Shown here: positions 7,457-14,806 of the stretch, piece by piece
Position numbering within the stretch: the stretch's first letter is position 1
How the letters are laid out: each line of letters opens with the position of its first letter
Source of the DNA: an uncultured Prevotella sp.
GTDB lineage: Bacteria; Bacteroidota; Bacteroidia; Bacteroidales; Bacteroidaceae
Assembly (NCBI GenBank): GCA_934230685.1
Contig: CAKQFF010000014.1
Coordinates: 1-23,076 of the forward strand
Length of the DNA stretch: 23,076 nucleotides
Direction: 5' to 3'
Translations under genes and position numbers: made by a program
Notes under the pieces: model-generated
Databases searched by the model: none
What the model saw: the letters and a program-made list of their open reading frames with translations, nothing else
What the model was told of the DNA's origin: nothing

Positions 7457-9001
7457 TTAATAACCAGGGTTCTGCTGACCAGCAAGCTGCGGGTTGGCGT
7501 CAAGCTCTGCCTTTGGTATAGGCCATGTCAAGCGATGATCATCTGCTGGATACTTGAGGTTGCGGCCCAAAGTAACCATAACACCATTCAATGCAGAATA
7601 GTCGATTTCATCTGGATAGTCGGAATTACGTGTGAATCCCTTACCGATACGACGGATGTCGCTCCAACGCATACCCTCGCCCATGAACTCCTTCTGACGC
7701 TCCTCAAGAGTGTAGTTGATAAGGTTGTCAGCAGGATAAGTCTGTGCCTCATAGCCCATGATACGGTTCTCGCAGAACTTATTGATATACTTACTACCGT
7801 TCACATTGTCACCCTGACGAGCGTAAGCCTCTGCAGCGATAAGATACATCTCAGAGATACGGAACACCTTAATCATGTTGGCAAAGTTGTTATCGGAAGT
7901 TGTACGCAAAGCTGTGTTGCCCGGATACTTGTTGAATGCCAATGCTGGATATACAGCACCATCTACAGTAAGGTTGCTGTAATCTACGAAGAACACGTCG
8001 AAACGGATGTCACCGTCGCCATAGAGAGCCAGAGCTCCATAGGTAGGAATATAGTAAGCGCTAAGGCCTGCCTTGTCCTGATACAAACCGTCGTATGTGC
8101 CACCAAGCTCTGTAGGAGTCTGGATAGGCTGCAGAATTGTCTCTGTGCTTACGTCATCGCTCCACATCTCAGCGTAGTTGTCAGGTGTAGCAAGAGAGTA
8201 CTTGCCTGAGTTGATCACGCTGACAGCCTTATCGCTGGCTGTCTTCCAGTCGCCCTTAACAAGAGCAACGCGAGCCTGGAGAGCCTCAACAGCACCTGAT
8301 GTGACGTAGGTATAAGCAGGAACCTTGCTCTCTGCCTCTTCCTTCAAACCTGAATCCTCGTAGGCCTTGATCAGCTCGAGTGACTTTTTGAGATCGGTCT
8401 CAATAAGGGTGAATGTCTCGGCGAGAGTAGAACGGCCAGGATAGAGCTTAACGTCACCAGTAGGATTATACTCTGTTACGAGCGGCATACCAGTGGCAGC
8501 CTTGTTCGGGTCGGTCAGTGTGTACGACTGGCAGAAGTGGTCGGCAAGCCAGAAGTACATGTAGGCACGCATAAACTGTGCCTCGCCCTTGTAGCGCTCA
8601 AACTGAAGCTTCTCTGCATCGGTCAAGCCTTCCTTAGCAAGCTGCTTGTCAGCTTGCGCCAAAAGAGCGTTGCAGTTGGCAATAAAGCCATAACCCGAAC
8701 CCCAGAAACCCTGAATAGAGCCATCAGAGGTAGTGAATGTACCTTTTGAGAACTCGCCAAGCTGGTTACCATTTGAAGTGAGTCCGATGAACTCGTCCAT
8801 CTGGATATCTGTAGAGTAAATCCAAGAACCAGATGTCACGCCACGCAGATTGGCGTAAAGCTGGTTGCGGAATTTGCGGAGGTCTTTCGGAGTCTGGATA
8901 GCAGTGCCCTCGTCAAGCACACCCCACGGTGTTGTGTTCATGTCGCAGGAAGTGAAAGCCACTGCTCCGAGCAACATCAACGATAAATATATCTTTTTCA
9001 T
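7457..9001 (-). CDS. susD: SusD/RagB-family nutrient-binding lipoprotein
   Basis: This is the surface lipoprotein that forms the lid over its SusC transporter and captures the substrate. The 514-residue protein has a lipobox ending FTSC (C19). The helical TPR-like SusD fold is suggested by the segments RYKGEAQFMRAYMYFWLAD near residue 140 and ISEMYLIAAEAYARQG near 380. The C-terminal signature is MRWSDIRRIGKG followed by RLTWPIPKAELDANPQL. It begins 28 nt after the susC stop. The symbol denotes the family only; starch use is not implied, because the locus contains no glycoside hydrolase and ends in a metalloprotease, which suggests oligopeptides or another protein-derived substrate. Confidence 0.93.
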   Translation of the reverse strand: MKKIYLSLMLLGAVAFTSCDMNTTPWGVLDEGTAIQTPKDLRKFRNQLYANLRGVTSGSWIYSTDIQMDEFIGLTSNGNQLGEFSKGTFTTSDGSIQGFWGSGYGFIANCNALLAQADKQLAKEGLTDAEKLQFERYKGEAQFMRAYMYFWLADHFCQSYTLTDPNKAATGMPLVTEYNPTGDVKLYPGRSTLAETFTLIETDLKKSLELIKAYEDSGLKEEAESKVPAYTYVTSGAVEALQARVALVKGDWKTASDKAVSVINSGKYSLATPDNYAEMWSDDVSTETILQPIQTPTELGGTYDGLYQDKAGLSAYYIPTYGALALYGDGDIRFDVFFVDYSNLTVDGAVYPALAFNKYPGNTALRTTSDNNFANMIKVFRISEMYLIAAEAYARQGDNVNGSKYINKFCENRIMGYEAQTYPADNLINYTLEERQKEFMGEGMRWSDIRRIGKGFTRNSDYPDEIDYSALNGVMVTLGRNLKYPADDHRLTWPIPKAELDANPQLAGQQNPGY

Positions 9002-9029
9002 ATATCTTTACCTTATTATATTTATATTG

Positions 9030-12017
9030 TTAGAAAGTAATCTCTGCACCCAACACAAACTGGCGAGTGTTCGGATAGTTAAACTTCACAAGGTTTATAT
9101 CAGGCTCTGGGTCGTAACCCTCGAATGATGTTATGGTGAAGAGGTTGCGGGCGATACCGAACACCTTCAAGCCCTTGATGTAGCGAGTAGCCGACATCCA
9201 CTTCTTCGGGAACTGATACTGCAATGTGAGAGTCTTCATACGCAGGAACGAAGCGTTCTGCACCATATTGTCGTCGAACTGTATTGGATACTTGTACGAC
9301 GGGATATTGGTAATCTGTCCCGGCTCTGTCCACATGTTGAGCATCTCAACACGCTGGTTGAACTGGGTTGCATTTGCTGGGTTTGCAATAAACATGTTAT
9401 CGTTTACAAGCATATACTTGCCTGCCTGCCATGCGAAGTCGGCAATAAGACTGAAGCCCTTCCAGTTGAAGTTGGTACCGAAACCACCTACCCAAGGAGC
9501 ATAGCGGTTCTTGCCAAGGAATACAGCATCGCGATCCTCGTTGAACTCCTTAGTTACGTTGCCATCCTTGTCGTAGTAGAGAGGACGACCAGTCTGTGGG
9601 TCAACACCTGCATTGCGAACATAGAAGAGCTCACCGTAAGGATGACCTACCTGAAGCTTGATACCAGTATTTGCAATCACATACTCATCGCGGCCCATGA
9701 ACAGTTCTTTAATCTCGTTCTTGTTGTAACCAACATTGGCAGTGAATGTCCAGTTGAAGTCACGATTCTTAAGAATGTCAACATTTGCTGTCAACTCGAA
9801 ACCTGTATTGGTCATTGCACCGATATTGCCTACACCTGAGCCGAAACCAGTTGTCATTGAGTAAGGAATACTCATAATCATGTCAGTGGTCTTGTTGCGG
9901 TAGAAGTTGGCATCAAGAGTCAAACGCTTGAAGAGACCTACAGTCACACCAACGTTCCACTTAGCCACCTGCTCCCATGTCAACTCATTGTTGCTGGCCT
10001 GAGCGATACCGATAGAGTTCTCGCCGTTATACTGTGTGCCGTTGCCGAAGAGACCGAGGTAGTCGTAAGAACCTGCACCAGAGTCGTTACCGGTAGTACC
10101 GTAGTTGACACTAACAGAAAGATTGTCGAGCCAGCTTACATCCTTGAGGAATTCCTCTGACTTGGCGTTCCACTTGGCACCTGCCGACCAGAATGTACCC
10201 CAACGGTGATCAGGAGCAAACTTAGAGCTACCGTCGCGACGGAGTGAACCGTAGACGTAGTACTTCTCCATATAGTTGTACTCAACGTTGCCGAAGAGAG
10301 AGTTGTTGATTTCCTCTGATCTGCTGTCCGACTGCTTGCTAATGTCAATAGTCTTACCTGCACCAATGCTCATAAGGCGTGGGTCGGTATGACCTGTAGA
10401 GAATGAGCCAAAGCCATTAGAGCGGTCAATACGAGTCTCCTCACCAACGAGAAGGCTTACGTAGTGCTTGCCGAAGTTCTTGCGCCACTCGCCAGTATGT
10501 GTAAGAGTGTACTGGTAGTAACGTGAGAATGAGTTAGAGCGAGCACCTGTGTCACCAGCGATAGTCTGACCCATCGGAGTAGTGATAGTCTCATAAGGCA
10601 GGTTTGAGGAAGAGGCTCTATAATCATAGCCATACATCGACTGTACAGCAGTGAATGTGAGTCCCTCCATAGGAGTGAACTGCTCGTTCAAGCCGAGGTT
10701 CAATGTCACGCGGTTGCGGTCGGTGTCACGCTTGCTGTCAATAAACCAAGGTGTCTCCATATTGGTATAGTAAAGCTTATCTGCACGAGCGCCCTTAATC
10801 ATATTACCGTTATCATCGATAGTGTAATAGTAAGGAGTATCGAAAGGCATAGCCATACGTGCGAACACGAGCGGGTTGGCCATGTAGATCTGGCTATTGT
10901 CGTTCCACTCAGCATTGAGGCTGTACTTCTGCACACCAAAGTTAGAATTGAATCCAACCTTGAAGTAACGGTTCAAACGGGCATTGATGCGTGCAGCAAG
11001 AGTGTTACGGTGCATACCAGAGCTCTGGATAAGACCGTCCTGTGAATGGTGGTTGAACGAGAGATAGTAGTTCACAGTCTGTCCACCACCCTGCATAGTA
11101 GCGTTGATGTCGGCAGTAGGAGCCGAGCTGTCGAGCATCTCATCGCGCCAGTTGGTGTTGATGTGATACTTGTCTACAAGATTGCGAATCTGTTCGCTCA
11201 CAGGCTGATTCATCAAATCGCGGAACTTGATGTACTGCTCAGAGTTCATCATTGTCACACCGTCGCTTGTAGGGCTTGAGACACCATACTGAGCCTTAAC
11301 GGTGAGCTGCACCTGCTCGCTATACTTACCCTGACGTGATGTGATCACGATAACACCGTTGGCAGCACGTGAACCGTAGATAGCTGTAGAGGCAGCATCC
11401 TTAAGCACAGTGATGTTGGCAATGTCGGATGGGTTGAGGGTAGCGAAGAATGAAGCCGAGATAGGCGAACCGTCGAGGATGAAGAGCGGCTGGCTGGATG
11501 ACATGATAGAGTTGACACCACGCAGACGGATAGAAGCCGACTGTGAAGGGTCACCAGCAGATGAAAGAACCGAAAGACCAGACACCTGACCAGCGAGAGC
11601 ATCGGTAAAGTTAGGAGTTACGATAGTCTCGAGTTTCTTCTCGCCTACGGTAGACACAGCACCAACTACAGAGCCAAGCTTCTTGGCAGAGCCATAGCCG
11701 GTGATGATAACCTCGCTGAGCGACTGGTTGTCCTGGCTAAGTGTGATAGTCATATTGTTGCCAGCCTTCACGGTCTTTTTCTCCATACCGATGTAGGTGA
11801 TTTCGAGCGTTGTGCCAGCAGGTGCACTGATAGAGAAGTTACCGTCAATGTCGGTAACGGCTCCGGCTGTCTTAGAGCCTACGACCTTAACAGTTGCGCC
11901 GATAACTGGCTCACCGTCTTCAGACGAGACTACTTTTCCGGAAATGCGAGATTGCGCTAACGCCACTCCCGTTGAGAGGAGCACGCCAGCAGCAAGTGTC
12001 ATGAGTCTTTTTTCCAT
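9030..12017 (-). CDS. susC: SusC/RagA-family TonB-dependent outer-membrane transporter
   Basis: The 995-residue protein imports substrate across the outer membrane using TonB energy, paired with the SusD that follows. Domains in order: a signal peptide (about 1-21), a carboxypeptidase-D regulatory-like domain (about 24-96, RISGKVVSSEDGEPVIGATV), a TonB-box-like EVIITGYGS near 103-111, a plug with LRGVNSI, PLFILDGSPI and AIYGSRAANGVIVITSRQG (about 115-232), and a beta barrel ending LGAEITF with terminal phenylalanine. No STN domain is present, so signalling through a trans-envelope sigma/anti-sigma pair is unlikely, and none is adjacent. The matching promoter lies about 280 nt upstream, giving a long 5' untranslated region where regulation could act. 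The symbol is a family label. Confidence 0.95.
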   Translation of the reverse strand: MEKRLMTLAAGVLLSTGVALAQSRISGKVVSSEDGEPVIGATVKVVGSKTAGAVTDIDGNFSISAPAGTTLEITYIGMEKKTVKAGNNMTITLSQDNQSLSEVIITGYGSAKKLGSVVGAVSTVGEKKLETIVTPNFTDALAGQVSGLSVLSSAGDPSQSASIRLRGVNSIMSSSQPLFILDGSPISASFFATLNPSDIANITVLKDAASTAIYGSRAANGVIVITSRQGKYSEQVQLTVKAQYGVSSPTSDGVTMMNSEQYIKFRDLMNQPVSEQIRNLVDKYHINTNWRDEMLDSSAPTADINATMQGGGQTVNYYLSFNHHSQDGLIQSSGMHRNTLAARINARLNRYFKVGFNSNFGVQKYSLNAEWNDNSQIYMANPLVFARMAMPFDTPYYYTIDDNGNMIKGARADKLYYTNMETPWFIDSKRDTDRNRVTLNLGLNEQFTPMEGLTFTAVQSMYGYDYRASSSNLPYETITTPMGQTIAGDTGARSNSFSRYYQYTLTHTGEWRKNFGKHYVSLLVGEETRIDRSNGFGSFSTGHTDPRLMSIGAGKTIDISKQSDSRSEEINNSLFGNVEYNYMEKYYVYGSLRRDGSSKFAPDHRWGTFWSAGAKWNAKSEEFLKDVSWLDNLSVSVNYGTTGNDSGAGSYDYLGLFGNGTQYNGENSIGIAQASNNELTWEQVAKWNVGVTVGLFKRLTLDANFYRNKTTDMIMSIPYSMTTGFGSGVGNIGAMTNTGFELTANVDILKNRDFNWTFTANVGYNKNEIKELFMGRDEYVIANTGIKLQVGHPYGELFYVRNAGVDPQTGRPLYYDKDGNVTKEFNEDRDAVFLGKNRYAPWVGGFGTNFNWKGFSLIADFAWQAGKYMLVNDNMFIANPANATQFNQRVEMLNMWTEPGQITNIPSYKYPIQFDDNMVQNASFLRMKTLTLQYQFPKKWMSATRYIKGLKVFGIARNLFTITSFEGYDPEPDINLVKFNYPNTRQFVLGAEITF

Positions 12018-12297
12018 AAAAATCTCTCTCTTTAATATTATAAATAATGTTATGTCGTGATATTAAAAAAGTATGCCTGCCGCACGGGCGACGGGCTACG
12101 TAGCTGTTATCTCAAATACTTATCAACCGCCACACATCAAGCAAAGCGATTGGGTTGCGCTGCTATACTTTCTTTTTATAAATAAATCTATGCATTATTC
12201 TTTGCATTAACCTATGCACATTTTCATTGTTTTATATGCACGGTGTTGTTTGTGACACTCTGTGCCGTTATTTTTTTTAAATATTAATCATCATTTG

Positions 12298-12329
12298 CAA
12301 AATTACGTATTATTTGTTTTCCGTCCAAA
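12298..12329 (-). promoter_or_regulatory. Promoter of the susC-susD-lipoprotein operon
   Basis: On the - strand TTTG (12329-12326) is followed after 20 nt by TAATTTTG (12305-12298), matching the Bacteroidetes consensus TTTG-N19/20-TAnnTTTG. The predicted start of transcription is near 12291, leaving about 270 nt before the susC ATG. It is the only good match seen between xerD and susC on this strand. Confidence 0.62.
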
Positions 12330-12538
12330 TTTTTTAACGCTAAAAGTACGGTTTTATTACGTTTTTATTCCAAATCAATTAATTTTCTGCATATTTTGTT
12401 AATGTTTATAAGTAACAAGTTGCTGTTGTTTACAATTTGACGTACGTACACGGCAGAAAGATTCTGACATTATGGCAACTTGTGTAGGCAAACAGAATAG
12501 AATTTTAGGAAATTAAGGTTAAAAACATCTTAAATCGC

Positions 12539-12605
12539 AAAAACAAGGTATCAATGCGTAAGTATATATACAACAGAAGGGCGTATTGCGCTATAAAAAC
12601 CTTGG
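12539..12605 (-). terminator. Candidate intrinsic terminator after xerD
   Basis: On the - strand, immediately after the xerD stop, CAAGG(T) pairs with (A)CCTTG, and inner segments TAT/ATA and CAATaCG/CGcATTG add to the stem around a loop of about 20 nt. Five T residues directly follow the last arm (12543-12539). The stem is interrupted, so strength is uncertain, but the position is what a terminator needs. Confidence 0.45.
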
Positions 12606-13508
12606 TCAACGGTCCACATCCTTCATGTTTCGCGGATGATGGTTCAATATCTCGTCGCGCAGAGTGGTTATGTCTATGTGTGTGTATATCTGCGTTGTCT
12701 TGATATTCTCGTGGCCCAGCATCTCCTGAATGGCACGCAGATTGGCACCGCCCTTAAGCAAGGCAGTGGCAAAGGAGTGGCGCAAGGTATGTGGCGACAC
12801 AGTCTTTGTGATGCCCGCCTCCTCGGCAGTGCGCTTTATCATGATGAGAATCATGGTGCGCGTGAGGTGGGCACCACGCCGATTGAGGAACACATATTCC
12901 TGCTCGCCAGGCTTTATGTTCATAAGGTTGCGGTCGAAGAGCCACAGCTGTATCTCGCGCAGCGCGGCATCGGATATAGGCACAAGGCGCTCCTTGCCCC
13001 CCTTGCCCACTATGCGCAGAAACTTATCCTTGAGCGACACGTCGCTGAAACGCAGGTTTACCAACTCCGACACACGCAATCCGCAAGAGAACAACACCTC
13101 TATGATGGCACGGTTGCGCTGACCTTCCCACTTGGAAAGGTCGATAGACGCCTCCATACGGTCTACTTCCTCTGTAGTAAGAACTTCGGGAAGATGCTCG
13201 CCTACGGCTGGTGACTCGAGGAGTTCGGCAGGATCGTCGGCAAGCACACCGTCGAGAACAAGAAAGCGGAAGAAGGAACGCACACCACTCAATATGCGTG
13301 CCTGGCTTGTGGCAGACACGCCAAACTCATGAATGGTGGCGGCAAAGGTTTCAAGATGGCTCAAGCGCACGTCGGCTATAGCGAGTCCTTCGCCCTTGAT
13401 GAAATTAATCAAATAGTCAAGGTCGTGGACATAAGCCTCAATAGTATTTGTACTGTAGTTACGCTCAAGCTTGAGGTAGCGCACATAGCGACGGCGAAGA
13501 GCATCCAT
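12606..13508 (-). CDS. xerD: Tyrosine recombinase XerD
   Basis: XerD resolves chromosome dimers at dif together with XerC. The 300-residue protein has both expected parts: an N-terminal SAM-like DNA-binding domain (about 1-90, YLKLERNYSTNTIEAY) and a catalytic domain (about 105-295). The full catalytic set is present: R145 in SCGLRVSEL, K169 in GKGGKER, H240 and R243 in SPHTLRHSFAT, H266 in MLGHENI, and nucleophile Y275 in TTQIYTHI. Spacing matches E. coli XerD closely. It starts 20 nt after the stop of a DUF4923-like gene and is probably cotranscribed with it. No mobile-element genes, att-like repeats or cassette surround it, so a housekeeping role is much more likely than an integrase. XerC versus XerD is judged by overall similarity only. 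Confidence 0.9.
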   Translation of the reverse strand: MDALRRRYVRYLKLERNYSTNTIEAYVHDLDYLINFIKGEGLAIADVRLSHLETFAATIHEFGVSATSQARILSGVRSFFRFLVLDGVLADDPAELLESPAVGEHLPEVLTTEEVDRMEASIDLSKWEGQRNRAIIEVLFSCGLRVSELVNLRFSDVSLKDKFLRIVGKGGKERLVPISDAALREIQLWLFDRNLMNIKPGEQEYVFLNRRGAHLTRTMILIMIKRTAEEAGITKTVSPHTLRHSFATALLKGGANLRAIQEMLGHENIKTTQIYTHIDITTLRDEILNHHPRNMKDVDR

Positions 13509-13528
13509 CTTTCATTCTTTTTAATTGA

Positions 13529-14116
13529 TTACTTCTTAAGTTCAAATCCCACACGCATGCCACTGTAGCTATTCATCAAGGTGTTGATTAAAGCGGCAGT
13601 GGTGCTGAGCTTCGAGGTGGCATTGGATATTGTCTTAAGAGTAGTCATGAGCTTGTCAGCCTCGAACGTAAGGGTCATGGTAGAGCCCTGCACTGCAACG
13701 TGGGCAGTGTAAGCCATACCGATGGTGGGAGTGAAGGTGATGGTCTTATCCTTAGAGTCGAATTTGTACGTTCCCTCTGTCACGCGCTTCTTAATCTTTG
13801 ATGTGTAGTTGCCCTCACCGTCGAAAGTGTAGACAATACCGTTCACGCCAACCGACTTGAGCAAAGGAGCCACTCGCTTCTCAATCTTGTCAGCGGCAGC
13901 AGTGCCGCCAGCCTTGGCAAGAAGATTGTCGCTCTCAAACTCGCATGCAGGAGCGCTATACTTCCATGTACCCTTGAATGAGCTTTCGGTTGTGGCCTTG
14001 TCGCCCACAACATTGCTGATAACTCCCGAAAGAATGTCCTTGATGCTCTGTGCCTGAATACTTGTAGCCGACATGCAGAAGAATGCTGCTGCCAGAAGAA
14101 CTCTCACTTTTTTCAT
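13529..14116 (-). CDS. DUF4923-like secreted protein, lipocalin-like
   Basis: The 195-residue protein has a clear signal peptide (about 1-22, ending IQAQ). The mature part begins SIKDILSGVISNVVG, a helix, then FKGTWKYSAPACEFES, which opens a beta-rich lipocalin-like fold running to about 165 (TYKFDSKDKTITFTP and GSTMTLTFEADKL strands). The C-terminus (LKTISNATSKLSTTAALINTLMNSY) is helical. This pattern matches what I recall of the Bacteroidales family DUF4923, whose function is not known. It has no lipobox, so it is probably periplasmic or membrane-associated. It lies 20 nt before xerD on the same strand. I could not find a consensus promoter upstream; the region there is filled by repeats. 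Confidence 0.78.
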   Translation of the reverse strand: MKKVRVLLAAAFFCMSATSIQAQSIKDILSGVISNVVGDKATTESSFKGTWKYSAPACEFESDNLLAKAGGTAAADKIEKRVAPLLKSVGVNGIVYTFDGEGNYTSKIKKRVTEGTYKFDSKDKTITFTPTIGMAYTAHVAVQGSTMTLTFEADKLMTTLKTISNATSKLSTTAALINTLMNSYSGMRVGFELKK

Positions 14117-14208
14117 AATCCTAAATCTCTAATTCTTTTATTTTTATATAACTGTTTGATTATCTTAATTATGTGTTCATATTTATCATTATATACGAGC
14201 GACAATCT

Positions 14209-14245
14209 GTAGGAGGGTATGGCATCCCTGCCATACCCACTCTAC
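14209..14245. repeat. Perfect 10-bp hairpin beside the compound palindrome
   Basis: GGGTATGGCA (14215-14224) pairs exactly with TGCCATACCC (14229-14238) around a 4-nt loop, and outer GTAG/CTAC adds four more pairs. It is upstream of both flanking genes, so it cannot be a terminator for either. It shares the AGGAGGGT word with the neighbouring palindrome modules and may be part of the same repeat family. Confidence 0.65.
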
Positions 14246-14269
14246 CATGATTGTACAGTCTATTTAATG

Positions 14270-14650
14270 GAGAGTGTATTAAAAACTCAAACAACGCGGG
14301 CTGAAAGCCCAATGGTTTCCACAGGAGGGTGTGTCAAAACTCAAACAAAAGCGGGCTGAAAGCCCAATATCTCCACAGCCCAGGGCAACGCCCTGGGTGA
14401 AATGGTTTATTGAAACTCGCGCCCTGTAAGGGCAGCTCTAATGTGCCACAGATAGTTGCCCTTACAGGGCGCGTTGTTAATTGAATGCTATATACCCAGG
14501 GCGTTGCCCTGGGCTATGGAGATATTGGGCTTTCAGCCCGCATTATTTGCGTTTTGACACACCCTCCTATGGAGGTCATTGGGCTTTCTTGCTTAGACAA
14601 GCGGCAAAGCCGAGCGCAGCCCACTTTTGTTTAACTATTGACACACCCTC
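14270..14650. repeat. Compound palindrome A-B-core-B'-A', about 380 bp
   Basis: Modules A (14270-14324) and B (14325-14378) are direct near-repeats of about 55 bp, each with GAG(A/G)GTGT at the start and the hairpin GGGCTGAAAGCCC inside. B' (14514-14566) and A' (14567-14650) are their reverse complements in mirror order; A' carries about 30 extra bases including CGGC-AAA-GCCG. The core (14379-14513) contains CCCAGGGC..GCCCTGGG palindromes on both sides and the complementary pair GCGCCCTGTAAGGGCA / TGCCCTTACAGGGCGC around a loop of about 22 nt. So each module is itself palindromic and the whole is palindromic too. No protein is encoded. It could be a non-autonomous repeat element similar in spirit to REP/BIME arrays. 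Confidence 0.85.
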
Positions 14651-14793
14651 TTCCGAGCTGCCACTTATTATAATAATGTATAGACCACACGCTGTATGGT
14701 CCAATCCCGACAAAAATAACAAAAATCCTGCATTATTAGAACAAAAGCCGCGACATTTTAACCATTCTTCAAATTTTAACCGAATTAATGTGC

Positions 14794-14801
14794 TAACTTT
14801 G
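14794..14801 (+). promoter_or_regulatory. -7 box of the glycosyltransferase gene, possibly leaderless
   Basis: TAACTTTG at 14794-14801 fits TAnnTTTG. The ATG at 14807 lies only 5 nt after it, about where transcription should begin, so the mRNA may start at or next to the start codon. The -33 region (around 14771-14777, AAATTTT) has only a weak match to TTTG. Confidence 0.5.
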
Positions 14802-14806
14802 CGAAC

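Larger units (their letters stand above)
12018..12605. other. AT-rich non-coding region between xerD and susC
   Basis: The 588-nt region contains no convincing gene. It holds the xerD terminator candidate (12539-12605), a distant 9-bp inverted pair (12415-12423 ACAAGTTGC with 12475-12483 GCAACTTGT), the susC promoter (12298-12329) and a 5' leader of about 270 nt. Within the leader are several TATGCA motifs (12190-12240), a GC-rich patch (12078-12102), and a small imperfect hairpin near 12136-12163 (AGCAAAGCG with GCGCTGCT). No riboswitch class was recognised. Confidence 0.7.
14117..14806. other. Non-coding divergent region of 690 nt filled by inverted repeats
   Basis: This lies between the divergent DUF4923-like gene and the glycosyltransferase gene. 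It contains an AT-rich stretch (14117-14195), a free-standing hairpin (14209-14245), the compound palindrome (14270-14650), and the -7 box of the glycosyltransferase. Short open frames here follow the palindrome modules and lack any credible protein features, so I call no gene. Confidence 0.75.

Noticed and set aside
12606..13508. XerD as the integrase of a mobile element or integron
   Set aside because: It has the length and residues of housekeeping XerD, with no att-like duplication, cassette array, or transfer or phage genes nearby.
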